From the NCBI GenBank assembly GCA_963844255.1, contig CAWJNP010000051.1, positions 1-64,000 on the forward strand: a stretch of DNA of 64,000 nucleotides. The letters run 5' to 3'. Shown piece by piece: positions 60,662 to 64,000 of the stretch. The stretch's first letter is position 1, and every line of letters starts with the position of its first letter. The translations under genes were made by a program, and so were the position numbers. The DNA comes from SZAS-79 sp963844255 (lineage in GTDB: Bacteria; Pseudomonadota; Gammaproteobacteria; Burkholderiales; SG8-39). The notes beneath the pieces are model-generated. The model saw only the letters and a program-made list of their open reading frames with translations, did not search any database and was not told where the DNA came from.

Positions 60662-62560
60662 TCAATTTTTCCCGCCGTAATTGGAGTATCCGAGCCGCTG
60701 TTGAACTTCTGCGAGGACATTGGGGGCTACTCCGGGGAGAAGTTTGCATAGGTGTCTCCATTTATTCTGACGATCCTTGCCTTCTACAATGACTTGGGCC
60801 AAGCGACACAACTCGTCAATTTTTTCGGCACGTCGGTCGACTACTACTGGGACATCGCCCGCATTGGAAAGCAGCCATGTGTCCACGTCCCGAGCCGAGC
60901 GAACCGCGCGAATCAACTCGAGGTGTGCATTCAGTCGACCGAGTAGATTTGCAGCTTCCTCATGATCCTTTTCGTCCTTGTCGGTTGAGACAAGATTTCC
61001 CGTGTCGAAGAGCACAACGGAGGCGCATCGTATTTCTTTCGTAGTAAAGTCATCCGTGGCAAACGGGCTGTGGAAGCAAGTACCAAACGCGCGGAACTGC
61101 GGTGGATACGTAGACACGTACCCTATGTCTAGGCTAGCCTCACCGCGAAGACTCGGAAACCGATTTTGAAGGACATTGACGGACGTGAAACGAAGTTGAT
61201 TGCCACACGAATCTTCGAACGCTTTTCGTCGCCTTTTTCGCTCCGGGTCACTTGTTTCAAGATAGTCTAGACGCTCGCTTTCGGAGCGAAAAACAACAAT
61301 GCGTCGCTTTTCGCACTGACTGCGCTGAAATGCCCGATCCCATTCGGTCAGGTAGTCGTTCTGGCCCGTCCAACCCCTCACGTCAAGTGGTGATCCGTTG
61401 ACGGTCCACAAGAGATACGTAACCGTTTCGGATTCTGCGAGTGCCTGTGCTAGCTCTGCGTACTCGACCGCAGTGGTGATGACAGCAAGCGGAAAGCCTT
61501 GTTGAAAAATATCCCGGGCGAATTTCGATACCAAATGCGAATGAGTGCCGTCCAGTTTTTGGCTTGTGGTACTAAAAGGTTCACCAGTTGTCGACGTCGG
61601 ATCTTGGTCTGAGGATGACACAGCAGATTTAGACACCAGCGGCCGATCAACGCTGCGCCCACGGTTAGAGTGTGGCGACAGGTGGTCGAGCGCATGCAGG
61701 GCCGCGAGGATCGCGTTCGAACAGGCATAGGCACGAAAGAAGCCACCCGTCTTCTTCTCTAATCGCGCCTTCGCCCGGTTACCATCATCACTGATCCCCT
61801 TAAGTACGCTAGCCGGAATATTGTATTTGTGCGCGGCGCGCATGAATCCGTGTGATTCCATCTCGGCCGAGACTAATTTGGGATGCACTGAATTGGTTAC
61901 TGGGATGCTCCTGTATTTGGGCAAACCCCCGTCCTTTGCGGATTGCTTAAGGGCGTCTCTGAAACCTGCATCCCGAAGAAGGAACGGGCCACCGCCAGTA
62001 ATGCCAGTCACAATGTGCGGCGCCCTAACAAGTTCCGGTATTGTCATGGGTTTGGATCTAAGCTGGTTCACAACATCAACAACCCGGCTAATGATTTCGA
62101 GAGAGGACTTCTGCCAAGGGGCATAGCTGTCGGGCGAGGTGCGGAGTTCTCCCGCAGCAGCTAGCATGTATGGATCAACCTGAAATCCGTCTGTGCGGAA
62201 CGTTAGCGCGCCGTCCTCTACCGCAATGTCGTCGTAACTGATGACCTGAATGGCGAACGGTACATCGCCAACCTCAACTACGGATTTATCCACTAGCGCC
62301 GCGATACCTACTAGAGAAGCAGATCTTGGGCGTAGGCGTTCTAGGAGTGGAGATGCGAAGACGCCCATATCCACAGCCCCCTGGTCATGGGCGCAAGCTG
62401 CCGCAATTGAAAAAGCTTTATCACCTTTGCCAAAATATTCGTAAAGATGGAGGTCGTTGTGCGATTGCACTGGATGAGCAACCGCATCAAGCACCGCTCT
62501 TACAACCTGGGCTTCTTCGGTCAGGGCGGTCAGTACCAGTAGGTCTATTTTGTCGCTCAT
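60662..62560 (-). CDS. Two-domain protein: nucleoside-phosphorylase-fold N-terminus, unknown C-terminus, 632 aa
   Basis: Residues 1-295 have the PNP/UDP-phosphorylase (MTA/SAH nucleosidase) fold: LLVLTALTEEAQVVRAVL, GIAALVDKSVVEVGDVPFA, LVSAEMESHGFMRAA (E-M-E ribose contact) and LKGISDDGN with the catalytic-type Asp. A Ser/Thr-rich linker (296-340) follows. Residues 340-632 match nothing I recognise: an alpha/beta region (FPLAVITTAVEYAELAQAL, RRIVVFRSESERLDYL) and a helical end (WRHLCKLLPGVAPNVLAEVQQ) that could be a small adaptor domain. Nucleosidase-fold effectors with adaptor domains occur in bacterial conflict systems. ATG overlaps the radical SAM stop. Function unproven. Confidence 0.7.
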   Translation of the reverse strand: MSDKIDLLVLTALTEEAQVVRAVLDAVAHPVQSHNDLHLYEYFGKGDKAFSIAAACAHDQGAVDMGVFASPLLERLRPRSASLVGIAALVDKSVVEVGDVPFAIQVISYDDIAVEDGALTFRTDGFQVDPYMLAAAGELRTSPDSYAPWQKSSLEIISRVVDVVNQLRSKPMTIPELVRAPHIVTGITGGGPFLLRDAGFRDALKQSAKDGGLPKYRSIPVTNSVHPKLVSAEMESHGFMRAAHKYNIPASVLKGISDDGNRAKARLEKKTGGFFRAYACSNAILAALHALDHLSPHSNRGRSVDRPLVSKSAVSSSDQDPTSTTGEPFSTTSQKLDGTHSHLVSKFARDIFQQGFPLAVITTAVEYAELAQALAESETVTYLLWTVNGSPLDVRGWTGQNDYLTEWDRAFQRSQCEKRRIVVFRSESERLDYLETSDPERKRRRKAFEDSCGNQLRFTSVNVLQNRFPSLRGEASLDIGYVSTYPPQFRAFGTCFHSPFATDDFTTKEIRCASVVLFDTGNLVSTDKDEKDHEEAANLLGRLNAHLELIRAVRSARDVDTWLLSNAGDVPVVVDRRAEKIDELCRLAQVIVEGKDRQNKWRHLCKLLPGVAPNVLAEVQQRLGYSNYGGKN

Positions 62561-63354
62561 GCTGCCTCTAGCAACTCAGTGGCTGACCAAGCCCAAACCG
62601 TGCTAGCGCTCGAAACAGGACCAATCCTAAATCGACCATCGGGAAGTACAGTTAGTATCCCGGCATCAAGCGCATCACGGTCCGAATTGGAGTTGGTCGG
62701 AACATAATGAAAGCGATCGACGACAAGGATGTCCTCGATTTCGGAGATTAAACGCTCTGTAGTTTGGCGCGCTCGCGGAATCGTGTAAGAACATCCTCTT
62801 CCGATCGAAACGACAGGTCTCAGTATGATTGATGCGCCGATAGTTCTGGCGAAAATGGCCAGATCGCCGATATCGTGTTGGTTCTCCTGGTCAAGAGTGC
62901 AACTAAGTTCTAAAGGGACGCCTAATTCCTGCAGGGCGTAGATAGCCGCCATGGCTTGACGCCATGCGCCCGGTTTGCCTCTGCGCCGGTCGTGTACGCC
63001 GGGATTCATCGAATCCAAACTGATCTGCGCCAGTGTAAGCTTCTGGAAGAGCGCGGCGTGTTTCTTGGCAATGACAGAAATACGAAGTCCGTTACTAAGA
63101 ACGCTCGTTGACAGTCCCAGCCGCTGAGCCTCAGTGATAAGGGGGATAGCAATAGAACTGACGAAGGGTTCGCCGCCCGTAATGTGGACGCTCTTCAACC
63201 CTTTAGAAGTCATGTGGCAGATGAACCTATTCCACTGGCCAACTGTCATCTCGTCGTGAAAAGCCGCGGGGCCTGAATTATTGAAGCAGTAACTGCAGCG
63301 CTGGTCGCAGCGGCGGGTCACCTCGATGTTCAGGTGCCGGACGGTATTTGTCAT
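62557..63354 (-). CDS. Radical SAM protein, 265 aa
   Basis: The cluster motif CDQRCSYCF (C16, C20, C23; CxxxCxxC) is near the N-terminus, with HITGGEPF (60-64) for SAM binding and QISLDSMNPGVHDRRRG typical of peptide- or small-molecule-acting family members. No SPASM Cys cluster is present; the C-terminus reads TVLPDGRFRIGPVSSAS. ATG overlaps the HTH gene stop (ATGA), and its own stop overlaps the next start. Middle gene of a three-gene unit. Viperin-like identity is not supported by the cluster context. Confidence 0.88.
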   Translation of the reverse strand: MTNTVRHLNIEVTRRCDQRCSYCFNNSGPAAFHDEMTVGQWNRFICHMTSKGLKSVHITGGEPFVSSIAIPLITEAQRLGLSTSVLSNGLRISVIAKKHAALFQKLTLAQISLDSMNPGVHDRRRGKPGAWRQAMAAIYALQELGVPLELSCTLDQENQHDIGDLAIFARTIGASIILRPVVSIGRGCSYTIPRARQTTERLISEIEDILVVDRFHYVPTNSNSDRDALDAGILTVLPDGRFRIGPVSSASTVWAWSATELLEAA

Positions 63355-63578
63355 AGGTTATTTCCTTTTGGTGGGCGCCGCTTGGCCGACGCTTTGCGGG
63401 TTCGTCGCTGGAGCATCCAATGGTCAATTTCCTGTTGAAGGAAGCGCCATTGACCGGCTATCTTGGTGCAGGGAACCTCCCCGCGCTGCGACATCGCGTA
63501 GAGCTTCGATTGGCTTATCTGCAGGTACTCCGCCACTTCGGTCAACTTCATCCACCGCTGTCGTTTTTCGTTGGCCAA
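63351..63578 (-). CDS. Excisionase-family HTH protein, 75 aa
   Basis: MerR-like helix-turn-helix of the excisionase (Xis/HTH_17) type: WMKLTEVAEYLQISQSKLYAMSQRGEVPCTKIAGQWRFLQQEIDHW, here split by the strand turn at PCTKIAG. Basic C-terminus. First gene of the operon with radical SAM and nucleosidase-fold genes, all with stop/start overlaps, so it probably controls that unit rather than element excision. Confidence 0.82.
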   Translation of the reverse strand: MANEKRQRWMKLTEVAEYLQISQSKLYAMSQRGEVPCTKIAGQWRFLQQEIDHWMLQRRTRKASAKRRPPKGNNL

Positions 63579-64000
63579 CCTTTTTCCTCCTGCGCATGCC
63601 GCTGAACGCGACAGTTGTATCGAACTGGTCAGGAACGTTCAACGGAACGCAGCAGTAGATTAATAACCAGAAACAGCCGCAAGTAACAGAATACAATCCA
63701 TAACGACAGAAAGCAACGCGTCCCGTGTCCGCTACTCGACCGTGCACCCTATAGCATGGATGGTCGCAGGCGCCGCGAAACGCAATTTGCATGTGTCACA
63801 TGGGATGGATGTCGCCGTCCTACCGCCATGCGCTTTGCCTTTCTAGAAACTTGAGCTGAAAGGGACGAACAGTACGGAATGGTGTAGGCCAGGTAGCGAA
63901 TTAGCTGGAGCACTAGATTCGCTGGGCGGATCGACCGCCACTGCGAGTCCGGTGTCGTCAGCACTGCTAACAGTGATGTCGAATCACACCCCGAAAGAAT
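63579..64000. other. Right-end gap; only a palindrome is recognisable
   Basis: No convincing gene. Frames of 110-122 codons seen here on either strand overlap the HTH gene or lack family resemblance. The segment should contain the promoter of the three-gene operon and carries palindrome copy 3. Confidence 0.4.
63957..63971. repeat. 15-base palindrome, copy 3 (GTCAGC-ACT-GCTAAC)
   Basis: One mismatch from GTTAGC-ACW-GCTAAC seen at 46939 and 49827. Its presence here is the main sign that the element continues to the right edge. Confidence 0.55.

Noticed and set aside
62557..63354. Prokaryotic viperin
   Set aside because: The cluster motif is CxxxCxxC as in all radical SAM enzymes, but flanking sequences and partner genes do not match viperins; no nucleotide kinase is fused or adjacent.
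63351..63578. Excisionase of the ICE
   Set aside because: It is the first gene of a coupled three-gene operon 25 kb from the integrase; the PrtN-like gene beside the integrase is a better candidate.

Overview
The window looks like chromosome of a GC-rich betaproteobacterium (Burkholderiales-like by gene content: tandem two-partner-secretion exoproteins, TRAP transport, CYP153, many catabolic genes). An integrative conjugative element (ICE) enters at dusA, at about 38.15 kb, and appears to run past the right edge. No rRNA, tRNA or CRISPR array was seen.

Layout. 0-8.8 kb: the end of an outer-membrane TpsB transporter and three tandem paralogous TpsA exoproteins. 8.9-17.9 kb (mostly minus strand): a nucleotidyltransferase pair, an MFS transporter, glnS, a universal stress protein, a LytS/LytTR-type two-component operon with a 2TM protein, a CYP153 alkane hydroxylase and phnN. 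17.9-32.1 kb (plus strand): an FtsX-type permease with a lipocalin-like AttH protein, then a catabolic run (aspartate dehydrogenase, a gutted TauD-type dioxygenase, a LigB/LigA-type ring-cleavage dioxygenase, aldehyde dehydrogenase, alpha/beta hydrolase, TRAP DctPQM, amidohydrolase, M81 peptidase). 32.1-38.2 kb: two orphan HTH genes, an EamA exporter, a hydrolase with an MFS carrier, a class II aldolase and dusA.

ICE, 38.15 kb onward. The first ~15 codons of dusA are AT-rich and unlike the rest, as expected where an element supplies a new 5' end. Next come a tyrosine integrase with candidate arm-type repeats, a PrtN-like regulator, a BrnTA plus XRE cassette between duplicated sequence tails, and a REC-HD-GYP protein. 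The control switch is a CI/LexA-like repressor divergent from FlhD/FlhC-like activators, a layout like SetR/SetCD of SXT-type elements. The maintenance module (parA, parB, DUF2857, a single winged-helix protein, a STY4528-type replication protein, PFL_4669 family, ssb, DUF3577/STY4534, twin 32-residue membrane peptides, radC, DUF932) follows in a tight order. From ssb to DUF932 the genes are separated by long, strongly structured leaders: one element (covarying stem, GNRA hairpin, possible pseudoknot) occurs twice, and several ribosome-binding sites lie in perfect inverted repeats. After a terminator at 55.3 kb come visibly AT-richer genes: a livFGMHK-type ABC operon with a short-chain dehydrogenase, then a three-gene stop/start-overlapping operon (excisionase-type HTH, radical SAM enzyme, two-domain nucleosidase-fold protein) that could be an undescribed defence or nucleotide-modification system. 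A 15-base palindrome in parB, before the PFL_4669 gene and at the right edge suggests the element reaches at least 63.97 kb.

Caution on quality: twelve reading-frame breaks in seven conserved genes and one small gene are each repaired by removing one base. That is the signature of insertion-type sequencing error, so these genes are reported as genes with probable artefacts, not as decayed.
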